This document shows positions 19,270-28,216 of a DNA stretch of 64,000 nt, piece by piece. The translations under genes and the position numbers were made by a program. The notes under the pieces are model-generated. The model made no database searches. It was not told the DNA's origin and saw only the letters and a list, made by a program, of their open reading frames with translations. The DNA comes from DASQUK01 sp963756425 (lineage in GTDB: Bacteria; Actinomycetota; Acidimicrobiia; Acidimicrobiales; VFJN01), in NCBI GenBank assembly GCA_963756425.1, contig CAVWNW010000012.1:248001-312000 (forward strand). The letters are read 5' to 3'. How positions within the stretch are numbered: the first letter of the stretch is position 1; each line of letters begins with the position of its first letter.

Positions 19270-20004
19270 TTACCCGAACTTCGCCGTCAGGCCCCCGTCG
19301 ACCGGGATGATCGCACCGTTGAGGTACGACGATGCCGGCAACGCGACCGAGAGGACCACCTGGGCGACCTCCTCCGGCTCGCCATAGCGGCGCAGGGGGA
19401 CGCGACGGCGCGCGAACTTCTGCTTGTCGTCGTCAGGGATGAGCGCCGTCATCCCGGTGTGGATGGGCCCGGGGCAGATGCAGTTCACCGTGACCCCCTG
19501 CGGGCCGAGCTCGCAGGCGAGAGAGCGCGTGAGGCCGACGACGCCGTGCTTGCTGACGGTGTAGGGACTGAGATACGGCGTCGCGCCCAGCCCCTCGGTC
19601 GAGGCGATGTTCACGATGCGGCCGGCGCGCTCGCGCGTGAGGTGGGGCAGGCACGTCCTGATCATCGCCACGTATCCGACCAGATTGACGGCGAGCGTGA
19701 CGTCCCACGCATCCCGGTAGCCGTGGGCATCGATCGGCGCCGGGACGCTGACGCCGGCGCAGTTCACGAGCACGTCGATCGGCCCCAGGCTGCGGACGAT
19801 CTCGTCCACGACGTCGCTGATCGCGTCCTGGCTGGTGACGTCCAGGCGCCAGCCGGCAGTGCCGGGGAGGTCGTCGGCGTTGCGGTCCGTGGCCGCGACG
19901 TTGGCGCCCTCGGCGCCGAAGACCTCCGCGATCGCCCGGCCCATGCCACTCGCGGCCCCCGTCACGAGCACGACCTTGCCGGCAACGCTGCGACTCAAGC
20001 CCAC
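19270..20004 (-). CDS. Short-chain dehydrogenase/reductase (SDR)
   Basis: A 244-aa classical SDR. It has the cofactor motif VLVTGAASGMGRA (about 12-24), NCAGVSVP (NxAG region near 82-89), a catalytic Ser in IVNIASTEG, YTVSKHG (YxxxK near 148-154) and NCICPGPIHTGM. The strand-2 end VAATDRNADD suggests preference for NAD(H). The C-terminus (LNGAIIPVDGGLTAKFG) is complete. Substrate unknown; family relatives include 3-oxoacyl reductases and hydroxybutyrate dehydrogenases. The GTG start at 20004 follows the family N-terminus. Probably in one transcript with the F420-type reductase. Confidence 0.9.
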   Translation of the reverse strand: MGLSRSVAGKVVLVTGAASGMGRAIAEVFGAEGANVAATDRNADDLPGTAGWRLDVTSQDAISDVVDEIVRSLGPIDVLVNCAGVSVPAPIDAHGYRDAWDVTLAVNLVGYVAMIRTCLPHLTRERAGRIVNIASTEGLGATPYLSPYTVSKHGVVGLTRSLACELGPQGVTVNCICPGPIHTGMTALIPDDDKQKFARRRVPLRRYGEPEEVAQVVLSVALPASSYLNGAIIPVDGGLTAKFG

Positions 20005-20107
20005 GAGCGGACGCTAGTGCCGTGTTCTGCCGGCGCAGGGTGAGCCGCCGCCACCGCGTAGTGCAGCCCGTGCTGTAACGGGGCCGGGCGCAGACGCGGT
20101 CTCTGTA

Positions 20108-20141
20108 GGGGCATCGCTCAACCGCCGCTGCGCGATGCCCC
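20108..20141. promoter_or_regulatory. Long GC-rich hairpin between divergent genes
   Basis: GGGGCATCGC (20108-20117) pairs perfectly with GCGATGCCCC (20132-20141) across a 14-nt loop. It lies about 100 bp from the SDR start and about 150 bp before the lipoprotein start, in a 290-bp divergent intergenic region with no other clear feature. No T-run follows. It could be an operator or a leader hairpin of the lipoprotein mRNA. Confidence 0.4.
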
Positions 20142-20294
20142 GGTGGCGACTCCTGTCGCCCCGTGCGCGGCCCCTGGGTATCCCCCCGCCTGGGGGTCAG
20201 CGCAGCACCCCAGGTCGTTGCGCGTCGACGCAGCGCAGCTGGAAGGACCGGGGTAACGTCGGCCCTGGCGGAGGAGGTATGGGGTGGCGGACGC

Positions 20295-21017
20295 GTGGGG
20301 GTAGGTCGTCGTCTGGCCGCACTGGGACGGTTCCCCACGGCCGCGCTGGCGGCCGCCCTGATCCTTGCGATCGCCGGGTGCAGCGACGACGGCGAGCAGA
20401 CCTACGACGGCGCAGCCAGCACCACATCGAGCGACGCCGCCGCGATCGACGTCGAAGGCGCCACGGCCGACCTGCGCGAGCTTCTCGCCACGACCCCCGA
20501 GAAGATCGCCACGGACGTGAGCGCGCTCGGCCTCACCCCGGTGACCACCGACAAGGTGAGCGAAGTCGCCGCGGCGCTCTGCGGTTCTGCCTTCGACCCC
20601 AAGATCACGACCTCATGGCTCCAGGGCCTGATCGTCACCAACATCGCCATGATGGGCCCCGCCAACCGGCTGCTCCGCCACTCCGGCACCCCCGAGGTGT
20701 GCCCCCGGGCGCCGACCGCCGCGGAGCGGGACTTCTACGTGGCCGAGGTGTACCGCGTCCTCGAACCCGGCCCGGCGCTGCCTCCCGGAGCCACCGAGGT
20801 TCCCGCGCGCGTGCAAGCCACCGTCTGCGACCTCTTGGACCCCCGTGGTTCCGATGACGCCGTGGGCGTGGCGCTGGAGCGCCTGCTGGAGATGGCGGCC
20901 CGCGGCCCCTTCGACCCCGCAGAGTTCCTCCCGTACGTCGTCGAGGCCGCAGGCGCCGGCTGCGACCAGTGGCTGCCCACGGCGGTCCAGGCCATAAGCC
21001 GATACCTCGGCATCTAG
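20295..21017 (+). CDS. Predicted lipoprotein of unknown function
   Basis: A 240-aa protein with a basic start (VGVGRRLAALGRF), a hydrophobic core and lipobox LAIAGC, so it is likely lipid-anchored on the outer face of the membrane. The mature part begins with an Asp/Ser/Thr-rich linker and continues as an alpha-helical domain with four or more Cys residues (ALCGS, EVCPR, TVCDL, AGCDQ) that could form two disulfides. I do not recognise the family. The start is uncertain: the open frame goes back to 20163, and the GTG at 20295 is picked because it gives a normal signal peptide. A GGAGGAGG run at 20271-20278 is a little far from it. Confidence 0.65.
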   Translation: MGVGRRLAALGRFPTAALAAALILAIAGCSDDGEQTYDGAASTTSSDAAAIDVEGATADLRELLATTPEKIATDVSALGLTPVTTDKVSEVAAALCGSAFDPKITTSWLQGLIVTNIAMMGPANRLLRHSGTPEVCPRAPTAAERDFYVAEVYRVLEPGPALPPGATEVPARVQATVCDLLDPRGSDDAVGVALERLLEMAARGPFDPAEFLPYVVEAAGAGCDQWLPTAVQAISRYLGI

Positions 21018-21048
21018 TGCTGGTTCTCAGTGCCCGCCGACTGCGCGG

Positions 21049-21660
21049 TCACTCCTGGGGCAGGCTCTCCTTGGCCTGCTCGTAGCCGCCGGTCGGCGGG
21101 TCCGGGTCGGGCCCGTACACCAGATAGATCACCCCGGTGGCGAACGGCTGCGACGACAGCAGGCGGAGCGGGCGCTCGGGCGCACCCTCCTCGAAGAGCC
21201 GCAGCCCCGAACCCGCGAGCACCGGATGGACGAACAGGTGCAGCTCGTCCAGCAGGCCCGCGGCGAGCAGCTGCCGCACCACCGAGACGGAGCCGCTCAG
21301 CGCGATCCGGCGGACGGAGGGATCCGCCTTGAGCGCGCTGACGGTCTCTACGAGATCGCCCTCGAGCTGCTCGGAGTTGCGCCAGGTGAACTCGAGCGGC
21401 TGGTGCGAGACGACGATCTTGCGCATGTCGCCGAGCCGCTTGGCCATCTCGGCGTCTTCCTCCCCCGCCAGTTCCCGGTCGGGCCACGCGCCGGCGAAGC
21501 TGTCGTAGGTGACGCGCCCGAAGAGCATGACGTCGGCGTCGTGCGTCCGGTCGACCGCCTTGCCCATCTCGTCGTTGAAGTAGGGGAAGTGCCAGTTGCC
21601 GACTGCCGGGTCGACGACGCCGTCGAGCGCCATGAACATGCTGGAGGAAGTAGTTGCCAT
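21049..21660 (-). CDS. Dihydrofolate-reductase-like (RibD C-terminal domain) protein
   Basis: A 203-aa protein of the RibD C-terminal/DHFR-like family. Visible blocks are SSMFMALDGVVDPAVGNWHF (about 6-25), DVMLFGRVTYDSFAGAWP (43-60), KIVVSHQPLEFTW, a nucleotide-binding strand IALSGSVSVVRQLLAAGL, LDELHLFVHPVLAGSGLRLF and GVIYLVYGP. Members of this family are NAD(P)H-dependent reductases of unknown substrate. The start ATG at 21660 is preceded by AGGAGTCC. It is the last intact gene before the tRNA-Pro fragment. Confidence 0.85.
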   Translation of the reverse strand: MATTSSSMFMALDGVVDPAVGNWHFPYFNDEMGKAVDRTHDADVMLFGRVTYDSFAGAWPDRELAGEEDAEMAKRLGDMRKIVVSHQPLEFTWRNSEQLEGDLVETVSALKADPSVRRIALSGSVSVVRQLLAAGLLDELHLFVHPVLAGSGLRLFEEGAPERPLRLLSSQPFATGVIYLVYGPDPDPPTGGYEQAKESLPQE

Positions 21661-21753
21661 CCAGGACTCCTAGTTCGTCGAGTGTCGCCGGTTGAGACGG
21701 TGCCACCCGGACGAACTCATCGCGCAGCGGCCCTCGATCCTGGGTCACGAAGA

Positions 21754-21810
21754 ACTGGTCGGGTGCGTCGGATTTGAACCGGCGAACTCCGCGTCCCGAA
21801 CGCGGCGCTC
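21754..21810 (-). pseudogene. tRNA-Pro(CGG) 3' fragment, candidate attachment-site remnant
   Basis: Fifty-seven bases match the 3' part of the intact tRNA-Pro at 27406-27462 with five mismatches, including an encoded CCA end (21754-21756), the TTCAAAT T-loop and the TTCGGGA anticodon loop. Identity stops abruptly at the D-arm. One anticodon-stem pair has co-varied (CTGCG/CGCAG in the intact gene, CCGCG/CGCGG here), while one T-stem position no longer pairs. Same orientation as the intact gene. This is what remains after integration into a tRNA 3' end. Confidence 0.8.
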
Positions 21811-21855
21811 TGAAGTTTCCACAGGCTGGCCACAAGACGATTCCCCGGCCAGCGC

Positions 21856-22288
21856 ACCGATGGTGCTGTTCGCCATCCTGTTCGGCCTGTCGATGGACTA
21901 TGAGGTCTTCCTCCTCTCCTGGGTGCGCGAAGAATGGGACCGCACCAGCGACAGGCGCACCTCGGTGGCCGACGGATTGGCCTCGACCGCTCGGGTCATC
22001 ACTGCCGCCGCCGCCATCATGGTCGTCGTCTTCGGGAGCCTTTCTCGGCGAGTCCCATCGAGTCGTCAAGCTCTTCGGCCTCGGCTTGTCGACGGCGGTC
22101 CTCATCGATGCCACCATCGTCCGCCTGCTGCTCGTGCCCGCCACCATGGAGCTGCTCGGCGACCGCAACTGGTGGCTCCCCCGGTGGCTAGACCGGATCC
22201 TCCCGCAGGTCCACATCGAGCCACCCCCGACCTCGACACCGAGCTGGTCGAGCTCGAGCGCGACAGAGCCCCCGTCAGCCGAGCCTGA
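21856..22288 (+). pseudogene. Truncated, frameshifted C-terminal remnant of an MMPL/RND transporter
   Basis: Only the last 140 or so residues of a normally 700+ residue MMPL transporter are present. The remnant starts abruptly at APMVLFAILFGLSMDYEVFLLS, about 45 bp from the tRNA fragment, continues to RVITAAAAIMVVVFG, shifts frame near 22035 (one extra G in TTCGGGAGCC), goes on with KLFGLGLSTAVLIDATIVRL and GDRNWWLPRWLDRIL, and appears to shift back at the C-run near 22226 to end in DLDTELVELERDRAPVSRA. It cannot make a working transporter. Confidence 0.85.
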
Positions 22289-22320
22289 GGCGCCGTCCGC
22301 AGAGCCCGCCGCCTCGCATG

Positions 22321-22819
22321 TCAGGCGGCGGGCTCGACCGTGGCCGGCCGACGCCCACCATCCCGCCGCTGAAGCCGGCGGCACCGACGCTGGGCGCGGC
22401 GCCGGGTCGGTACCCGGGAGATCCCTGACAGGTCCCGGCTTGTGCGGCTGCGGGCCCCTTGACGCCGGGTAGGGCGTCCGTCCCGCCAGCGGCGCGCCAG
22501 CACACCAGCGACGCCCGTGAGCGACGTTACTCGCAGCTTGACGAACACGTTGGAGAGGTGGCTCTCAACGGTCTTCTCGCTGACGAACAGCTCCGCCGCG
22601 ATCTGGCGGTTGGTCCGGCCGACCATGACCAGGCGGGCGACCTCGCGCTCGCGGCTGGTCAGGCCTGCTTCGTCGGGCCTGACGACCGCGTCTGGGCCGG
22701 GTGACCCTGCGACCGAGGCGTCGCAGCTCGCGGGCGGCCTCGTCGCCGAAACGCACGAGCCCGAGCCAGGGTTCGATGGTCACCACTTGCCGTGGTCGAC
22801 CCGGAGGAAGGGGGGACAA
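22321..22819 (-). pseudogene. LuxR-family HTH remnant with frameshift
   Basis: A C-terminal LuxR DNA-binding domain is readable: GLTSREREVARLVMVGRTN, RQIAAELFVSEKTVESHLSN and VFVKLRV (about 22530-22665). The upstream part (VTIEPWLGLVRFGDEAARELRRLG, about 22710-22790) lies in a different frame; joining them requires one extra G near 22701-22706. The region upstream on this strand has no further homology, so the sensor/ATPase part is gone. The frame after the HTH continues as low-complexity Arg-rich sequence to a TAG-type stop at 22321. It converges with the MMPL remnant. Confidence 0.75.
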
Positions 22820-23124
22820 ATCTTCGGCCGTCTATGGAGGGTCCGTCTTCAGCCCGTCGCCGACAGGTTCGAGGCCTTGACCGATCCGGCGCGCCCGAGG
22901 GCCTTTCGGCGTTCTCGAGTGGCCGCCGTTCAGATCGATGGTTCTTGCCGCGGGTCTCAGGTCGCTGCCGAGGATCATGCCCGGCGAGAAAGCTAGGACG
23001 AGATGGGGCTGGCGGGTGGGTCCTGCCCGACGGGCCGAGGACTCGTCGCCCGAGCACGGTTCGGCCGCCTGCGCTCATCGCAAGCGGTAGCGGCGTCCCC
23101 GCCGACCCGCCAGCCCCGGACCTG

Positions 23125-23544
23125 TCAGCGCTTCGGCATGTGCCGGGATCCGGGCACGAACTCGTCGCCGGAGAACTCGTCGGCCGGGGCCGGCGCGTCG
23201 TCGCTCGAGTGGGCGTTGCTGTAGGTGCGGGCCTGGCCCTCGAGCATGGCGCTGCGCTCGAGCTGCTCGGCCACGGCCCGGTTCCCGGCCTCGATCGGGT
23301 CGGGCCGTACGGCGTTCTGGCGCCCGGCTGGGGCACCGTACGTCCTGGCCTGGCCCTGCAGGTGCGCCGACCGCTCGTATCGCTCGGCCTGGGCCGCGAG
23401 CCGCGCCGCCGGAGCGTCGACCCGCTCAGGGGCGACGGTGCGCGTAGCCTCGCCGGGGTCGCCGCCGTCGCAGGCGGCCAGCAGCGCCACCGCCACAACA
23501 CCCGACGCCACCAATACCTTCGTTGTCCTGATGATCCGCTTCAT
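23125..23544 (-). CDS. Small predicted lipoprotein with an internal repeat
   Basis: A 139-aa exported protein. Signal peptide MKRIIRTTKVLVASGVVAVA ends in lipobox LLAAC, so Cys at about 25 would be lipidated. The mature part contains two similar units, AAQAERYERSAHLQGQARTYG (about 50-70) and AVAEQLERSAMLEGQARTYSN (about 89-109), then an acidic stretch and a short basic end. The unit pattern (QxERSAxLxGQARTY) suggests amphipathic helices. I do not recognise a family. A Shine-Dalgarno AGGAGGCGAGG lies just upstream of the ATG. It sits between LuxR genes inside the tRNA-bounded interval and looks intact. Confidence 0.7.
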   Translation of the reverse strand: MKRIIRTTKVLVASGVVAVALLAACDGGDPGEATRTVAPERVDAPAARLAAQAERYERSAHLQGQARTYGAPAGRQNAVRPDPIEAGNRAVAEQLERSAMLEGQARTYSNAHSSDDAPAPADEFSGDEFVPGSRHMPKR

Positions 23545-23621
23545 GTCCTCGCCTCCTGGTGATTAGAACCTTGGAAGCGAACCTACGAAGCAGGGGTGCC
23601 GCCGCCATCGGGCAGGTGCCC

Positions 23622-26600
23622 CTATCGCGGCGGTCGACCTGACCTATTCGGTGCGGTGGTGTCCGGGGTGAGGCCCACACGATGGGCGACGCCGGCGGCT
23701 TCGACCCGGGTCGTCACGTCCAGCTTGGCCAGGACGCTCGAGACGTGATGGCTGGCCGTCTTGCGACTGATGTAAAGGGCCTCGCCGATCTGGGGGTTGG
23801 TGTACCCGATGGCAAGCAGCCGCAACACCTCGAGTTCGCGCGGCGTCAGGCCGAGCGTGTCAAGCCGTGGCTCGGGTGGGGCTGGGGGCGTCGTCGGTTC
23901 CTCGGACAGCTCGATCCGGGCCCGGCGAGCGAGAGTCTCGATCTCTTGGAGGAGCGGCTCGGCTCCGAGTTCATTCGCGGTCGCGTTGGCGGCGGTGAGC
24001 GCGTCGACAGCGCGGGCGCGCTCGCCGCGGGAGGCCAGCACGGCCTCGGCTTCGCGGAACCGCGCGTACGCCGTCCGATACGGGTCCCCGTCGGCGATGC
24101 CGGCGTCTGCGGCCCTGTGCCATAGGTCGGGGTCGGACCGTCCCTCCGCGCGGTCCACCTCTGCCTCGCAAAGCGCCTGGTGGGTGCGCGTGACTTTCGG
24201 CCGCTGCGCTGCGGCGGAGGTGCGGGCCCGCAGGGCGAGTGTTCGCTCGGCGATGGTTCGGGCCGCCTCGACCGCGGCCTGTTCCTCCGTCGGGTCGTGT
24301 CGAGCTCGGCCGACCTGCGCCCGGTCGGCCTCGATCCGCAGCCCGAGACACGCGAGGGCGACAACTGACACAACCTCCTGTTCTGACTCCGAGCCGGCCA
24401 CGGTGTCGAGCCCGTCGAGCGCCGCCTGGCGAGCGGCGTCTACATCGCCCGTGCTCAGGGCCAACTGCGCCTGAGCCGCGCGCAGCATGCCCTCGGCTTC
24501 GGGGTCATCGACGCCGAGGTCGGCGGCGGTGGCAATGGCGGCCGCCGCGGCATCATTTCTTCCCCGCGACGTGTGGAGCAGCGCCGCCAGCGCGAGCCCG
24601 TCCAGCTCCACGAGTCCCCCTGCGCGCTGGGCGGGCAGGCTCTCGAGGACATGTTCGCACTCGTCCCATCGCCCGCCGAGAAACAGGGCCTCGGCCCCGT
24701 TGAACAGGATCAATCCCACCTCCTCATTGCGGAGGGCCCCCGCCTGCATCCCCGTGTGGGCGGCCTCGAGGGCGATTGCCGCCGCGTCGTCGAGTCGACC
24801 GAGCCTGATCAGGGCGTCGACGAGGCTGGCGGACCAGAGGGCAACCGCCCCAACGTCGCCGATCTCGCGGCCGATGGCGCGCGCCTGCTCGTACTCGTCG
24901 ATCGCCGCCTCTGGATCGGTGCCCGTACTGAGAAGACAGACACCAAGGATCATGTGGGCTTGGCCCTCCTGCTTGCGGGCACCGGCCGTGCGCGCCACCT
25001 CGAGCTGGGCCGCCGCGACCCGGGATGCCTCCTCGTAACGCTCCCCGACGGCCAGAGCGATGCTGAGCGCACCCAGGACGCGGGCGCGTGCCGGGGTTGG
25101 CGGTTCGGGCGGGACCAGCGCTACGGCGTGCCCGGCGCTCTCCAGGGACTCGCGCCAGCGGCCCGCCCACGCGAGGTACCAGGCCTTACGCTCGCACAGC
25201 AGCCCGACCTGCACCGACGCGCCAGGTGCGTGCTCCAGCTCGCCGATGGCCGCATCGACGTAGCGGATGGCGTGATCGTGCTCGCCCGCCCCGCTGGCCG
25301 CGTCGGCCGCACGTTCGAGCAGGACGGGTCGTTCGACGTCGGCGACTGTCTCGGGGTCGGCCACCCGATCCCACAGGGCCAGCGCCCGCTCGTAGTGGGC
25401 GAGCGCGCTGGGAAGGGCAACTACCTCCACAGCGGCGTTCCCGGCGACGACCGACGCACCCAAGGCTGGCCCGAGCTCTCCGGACGCGAACCAGTGCTCG
25501 GCCACCGCCTCGGCGACCGCCCACGGCGCCGGTGGCCCGAGCGCCGGCTCGTCGCTGAGCGCCCGGGCCACGGCCCGGTGGAGCTGTTGTCGCTCGCCCG
25601 GCAGCAGGTCGTCATAGACAGCTTCGCGGGTGAGCGTGTGCCGGAAGGCGTACCCCTGCCCCGACCAGTCGACCACGAGCAGGTGGTTCTCGGTCAGCTC
25701 CCGCACCGCGGCGACCAGCACCTCGTCGCCGAGACCGCCGGCAGCGGCCAGCAACCCGTGACCCACCCGAACTCCGACTACCGCCGCCAATCTGAGCAGG
25801 CCGCAAGCCGGCGCCGACAAACCCGCTATCCGGGCCAGCAACAGGTTCCGCATGTTGCCCGGCACCAGCCCGCTCTGCTCGCCGGCGGCCACCAGTTCCT
25901 CGGCCATAAAGGCATTGCCGCCCGACCGCTCGAACACCCGGCCGACCAGCTCAGCCGACGGAGGCTCACCCAGCACCCCCGCCAACAGCTCCGCCAGCTC
26001 GTCACGACCCAAAGGCTCCAGATCGATCCGGATCGCCCGCGGGCCCCGCTGCACCTCGGCCAGCCACGCCAGGAACCCCGCCTCGTCGGGCTCATCGGTC
26101 CGCACCGTCCCCACCAGCGCAACCGGGGTATCCCGCAGGTTGCGGGAGACGAACTCGAACAGGCCCCGGCTCGACACATCGGCCCAGTGCAGATCCTCGA
26201 TCACCACCAGCAGCCCGGTGGGAACCGCGGCGCGCTCCAACGTGTCGAGCACCTCCTCGAACAACCCGAGCTGGGCAGACGCCCCAAGCGGATCACGATC
26301 CGACGGGTTCCAAGACGCCACTCCACCCACCGGCCCGGCCACAAGGCGGGCCAGGCGCGGCGCTACCCGACCCCCGCCCTCCCCTCCACCAATCCCAAGC
26401 TCCCGCACCACGGGACGGAACGCTTCCGCGAACGGAGCGAACGCCAACGACATGCGGCCGACCATCGTGCACGACCCCACCAGCGTGCGGGTCCCCCGCT
26501 CGCGCACCGCGGCCGCCACCTCGCTGACCAGACGCGACTTGCCAGCGCCAGCCTCACCACAGACCAGCACCGTTACCGGCTCGCCCGCCCGCGCCTCACC

Positions 26601-26810
26601 CAGCAGCTCATCGAGCACAGCAAGCTCCGTCGCCCGCCCCACAAACCGAGGACTCGAGCCCCGGAACCGCACCAACCCATTCTCGTCCACGCAGACCACC
26701 CGCTGCGACAGCCCGGCCACAGGTCGAACCGCGGTCCGACGCGGCCGTCGGAATGCCGCTCGCCCCGACCGGGCGCCCCGAACAGCCACGTACACGCTGA
26801 CATGGGTCAT
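23622..26810 (-). CDS. Large AAA-ATPase/LuxR-type transcriptional activator
   Basis: A LAL-like regulator of about 1062 aa. After roughly 50 residues comes RFVGRATELAVLDELLGEA, then Walker A VCGEAGAGKSRLV and Walker B LLVVIEDLHWAD of an AAA ATPase (to about residue 350). A long alpha-helical TPR-like region follows (about 500-980, with HYERALALWDR, EYEQARAIGREIG and AAQAQLALSTGDVDAARQA), then a LuxR HTH (LTPRELEVLRLLAIGYTNPQ, ALYISRKTASHHVSSVLAKL) near the C-terminus. The frame is open upstream to 27524 through the tRNA gene; the ATG at 26810 (MTHVSVYV) is chosen as the first start outside the tRNA. Its ligand and targets are unknown. It is intact, unlike the LuxR remnant 800 bp away. Confidence 0.85.
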   Translation of the reverse strand: MTHVSVYVAVRGARSGRAAFRRPRRTAVRPVAGLSQRVVCVDENGLVRFRGSSPRFVGRATELAVLDELLGEARAGEPVTVLVCGEAGAGKSRLVSEVAAAVRERGTRTLVGSCTMVGRMSLAFAPFAEAFRPVVRELGIGGGEGGGRVAPRLARLVAGPVGGVASWNPSDRDPLGASAQLGLFEEVLDTLERAAVPTGLLVVIEDLHWADVSSRGLFEFVSRNLRDTPVALVGTVRTDEPDEAGFLAWLAEVQRGPRAIRIDLEPLGRDELAELLAGVLGEPPSAELVGRVFERSGGNAFMAEELVAAGEQSGLVPGNMRNLLLARIAGLSAPACGLLRLAAVVGVRVGHGLLAAAGGLGDEVLVAAVRELTENHLLVVDWSGQGYAFRHTLTREAVYDDLLPGERQQLHRAVARALSDEPALGPPAPWAVAEAVAEHWFASGELGPALGASVVAGNAAVEVVALPSALAHYERALALWDRVADPETVADVERPVLLERAADAASGAGEHDHAIRYVDAAIGELEHAPGASVQVGLLCERKAWYLAWAGRWRESLESAGHAVALVPPEPPTPARARVLGALSIALAVGERYEEASRVAAAQLEVARTAGARKQEGQAHMILGVCLLSTGTDPEAAIDEYEQARAIGREIGDVGAVALWSASLVDALIRLGRLDDAAAIALEAAHTGMQAGALRNEEVGLILFNGAEALFLGGRWDECEHVLESLPAQRAGGLVELDGLALAALLHTSRGRNDAAAAAIATAADLGVDDPEAEGMLRAAQAQLALSTGDVDAARQAALDGLDTVAGSESEQEVVSVVALACLGLRIEADRAQVGRARHDPTEEQAAVEAARTIAERTLALRARTSAAAQRPKVTRTHQALCEAEVDRAEGRSDPDLWHRAADAGIADGDPYRTAYARFREAEAVLASRGERARAVDALTAANATANELGAEPLLQEIETLARRARIELSEEPTTPPAPPEPRLDTLGLTPRELEVLRLLAIGYTNPQIGEALYISRKTASHHVSSVLAKLDVTTRVEAAGVAHRVGLTPDTTAPNRSGRPPR

Positions 26811-27405
26811 CTCGACTCCCACCTGTGGGCCACCTGCCCGCGAACCGGCCCAGCGGCCCACCGCAGCCATTTCCCCGCCGCAGCCCGTAGCCACCGATCT
26901 CGGGCTCGACTGGTCGCGGCTCGTGCCCACGTCACCGTGGCCCACCCAGACGGGTCCGTCACCAAACATCCGAACTACGTCGCGGCCCGGTGCGATGCGC
27001 GCAGCGTCGGTGGCAGGCTCACCGTGGAGAGGCCAGCCGGGTGGGCGCGTCGCCGCAGCTCGACCGCCGGTAAGCCCCGGGCACGACGCTGGTGATGTTC
27101 CGTGCTTCGAGCCTGGTGGGCACCGCTTCGACCCGATCAGCGGCGGGAGGGGGCTGGTGCGGATACATCGATGGCTTGCCATCGCCGGTGAACAGCTGGT
27201 TGAACATGAAGGTCCAGCAACGCTGGAGCGCACGCCGTGCAGCCGGGCGAGCACGCCAGTGAGGTCGCCGGCGCACCACGGTCCTCGAGACGCGAGGTCG
27301 CCGTAGCTTGGGCGTGCCAGTCGTCGGGCGTTGGTGCGCAGTGGTCTGCCGGCTCGCTGCCCAAAGCTATGGACAACGTGGATTGGCTCTGACCTGCGGA
27401 AACCT
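26811..27405. other. 595-bp region without a recognisable gene
   Basis: Between the large LuxR start and the tRNA-Pro 3' end several frames are open on the minus strand, but none shows a conserved motif or coding bias. The segment contains the promoter region of the LuxR gene, and being directly downstream of the tRNA 3' end it is where an integrase gene would be expected. No tyrosine-recombinase motif is visible. Confidence 0.5.
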
Positions 27406-27482
27406 TGGTCGGGTGGGCCGGATTTGAACCGGCGACCTCTGCGTCCCGAACGCAGCGCTCTGCCAAGCTGAGCCACCACCCG
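27406..27482 (-). tRNA. tRNA-Pro (anticodon CGG)
   Basis: A full cloverleaf on the minus strand, 77 nt including an encoded CCA. Acceptor CGGGTGG pairs with CCACCCG, discriminator is A, and the anticodon stem-loop is CTGCG-TTCGGGA-CGCAG (anticodon CGG, reading CCG). The T-arm is GCCGG-TTCAAAT-CCGGC, and the D-arm contains GCTCAGCTTGGCAGAGC. All stems pair. The 3' end faces the interval that ends at the tRNA fragment 21754-21810, so this gene is probably the rebuilt copy at an integration site. Confidence 0.97.
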
Positions 27483-27685
27483 GAGGACCGGAATGGGAAC
27501 TCTATCCCGTCGCCCGATGGGCACAGCCCTCCGAATCAGGCGGCGCGACTAGCAACGGGGCCGTACGACGGCGTTCCTGGAACGGTTTTGGTTGCTGGGC
27601 AACCACGAGCGTTCCAAGTTGCGGGTGCAACAAGTGCGGAGCCCGGATCGGGGCCCCATCCCGCGTCTGGGAAGCGGCGGTCGCC

Positions 27686-28090
27686 TCAGGCGGGGATGAG
27701 CCCAGAAGGCTGGAAATAGGTGTCGCCGGCGGCGACGGCCCGGGCGGCGCGGCGAAGTCGGAAGGCGTCGAGCGGCTTGAGCAGCCAGCCCTGAACACCC
27801 GTGCGGCGGGCCATCGGCACGTCGGCGGGACGGTCGAGCAGCAACAGGATCGGCACCGGGGCCACCTCGCCGGCGTCGAAGCGTTGCTGCAGGTCGAGAG
27901 CTGTGGCGATGCCGCCCATGTTGCCGATCTGCAGGTCGAGGACCACGAGAGCGGGATCGACCTCACGCACGGCCGGCCCGACGTCGCGCCCGGAGCGGAC
28001 CCGGAAGACCGTGGTGTCATCGTCGGTGAGCGCGGCGTCGACGTCTTCGAAGATCCAGTCCGCGTCGGTCGCAAGGAGCACGTCGGGCAC
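27686..28090 (-). CDS. Stand-alone response-regulator receiver-type protein
   Basis: A 134-aa single-domain protein. It starts VPDVLLATDADWIFEDVDAAL (acidic residues of the receiver pocket), has the likely phospho-acceptor Asp in ALVVLDLQIGNMGG and the conserved Lys-Pro in GWLLKPLDAFRLRR. The usual Thr/Ser after strand 4 is replaced within ILLLLDRPADV. No output domain is attached, so it would signal by protein contact. The GTG at 28090 is preferred; the frame is open to an ATG at 28153. It is divergent from an anti-sigma-antagonist-like STAS gene, suggesting a partner-switching pathway. Confidence 0.75.
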   Translation of the reverse strand: MPDVLLATDADWIFEDVDAALTDDDTTVFRVRSGRDVGPAVREVDPALVVLDLQIGNMGGIATALDLQQRFDAGEVAPVPILLLLDRPADVPMARRTGVQGWLLKPLDAFRLRRAARAVAAGDTYFQPSGLIPA

Positions 28091-28216
28091 GATTGGGCAG
28101 GCTACGAGTCGGGAAAGGTGCGGTGCCAACGACTGTGGCCAGGCGTCAACCATGTCGGGTCAGCGGCACGCCAAACCGCCGCTACGATCGCCGATCGGGT
28201 CCGGGAGGAGGAGCAC

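Noticed and set aside
22659..23501. 280-codon minus-strand frame between the LuxR remnant and the lipoprotein
   Set aside because: Arg/Pro/Ser-rich translation without motifs that overlaps the better supported lipoprotein gene in another frame.
26811..27524. N-terminal extension of the large LuxR protein through the tRNA gene
   Set aside because: The extension would translate the tRNA-Pro sequence itself and has no conserved motif; a start at 26810 is more likely.
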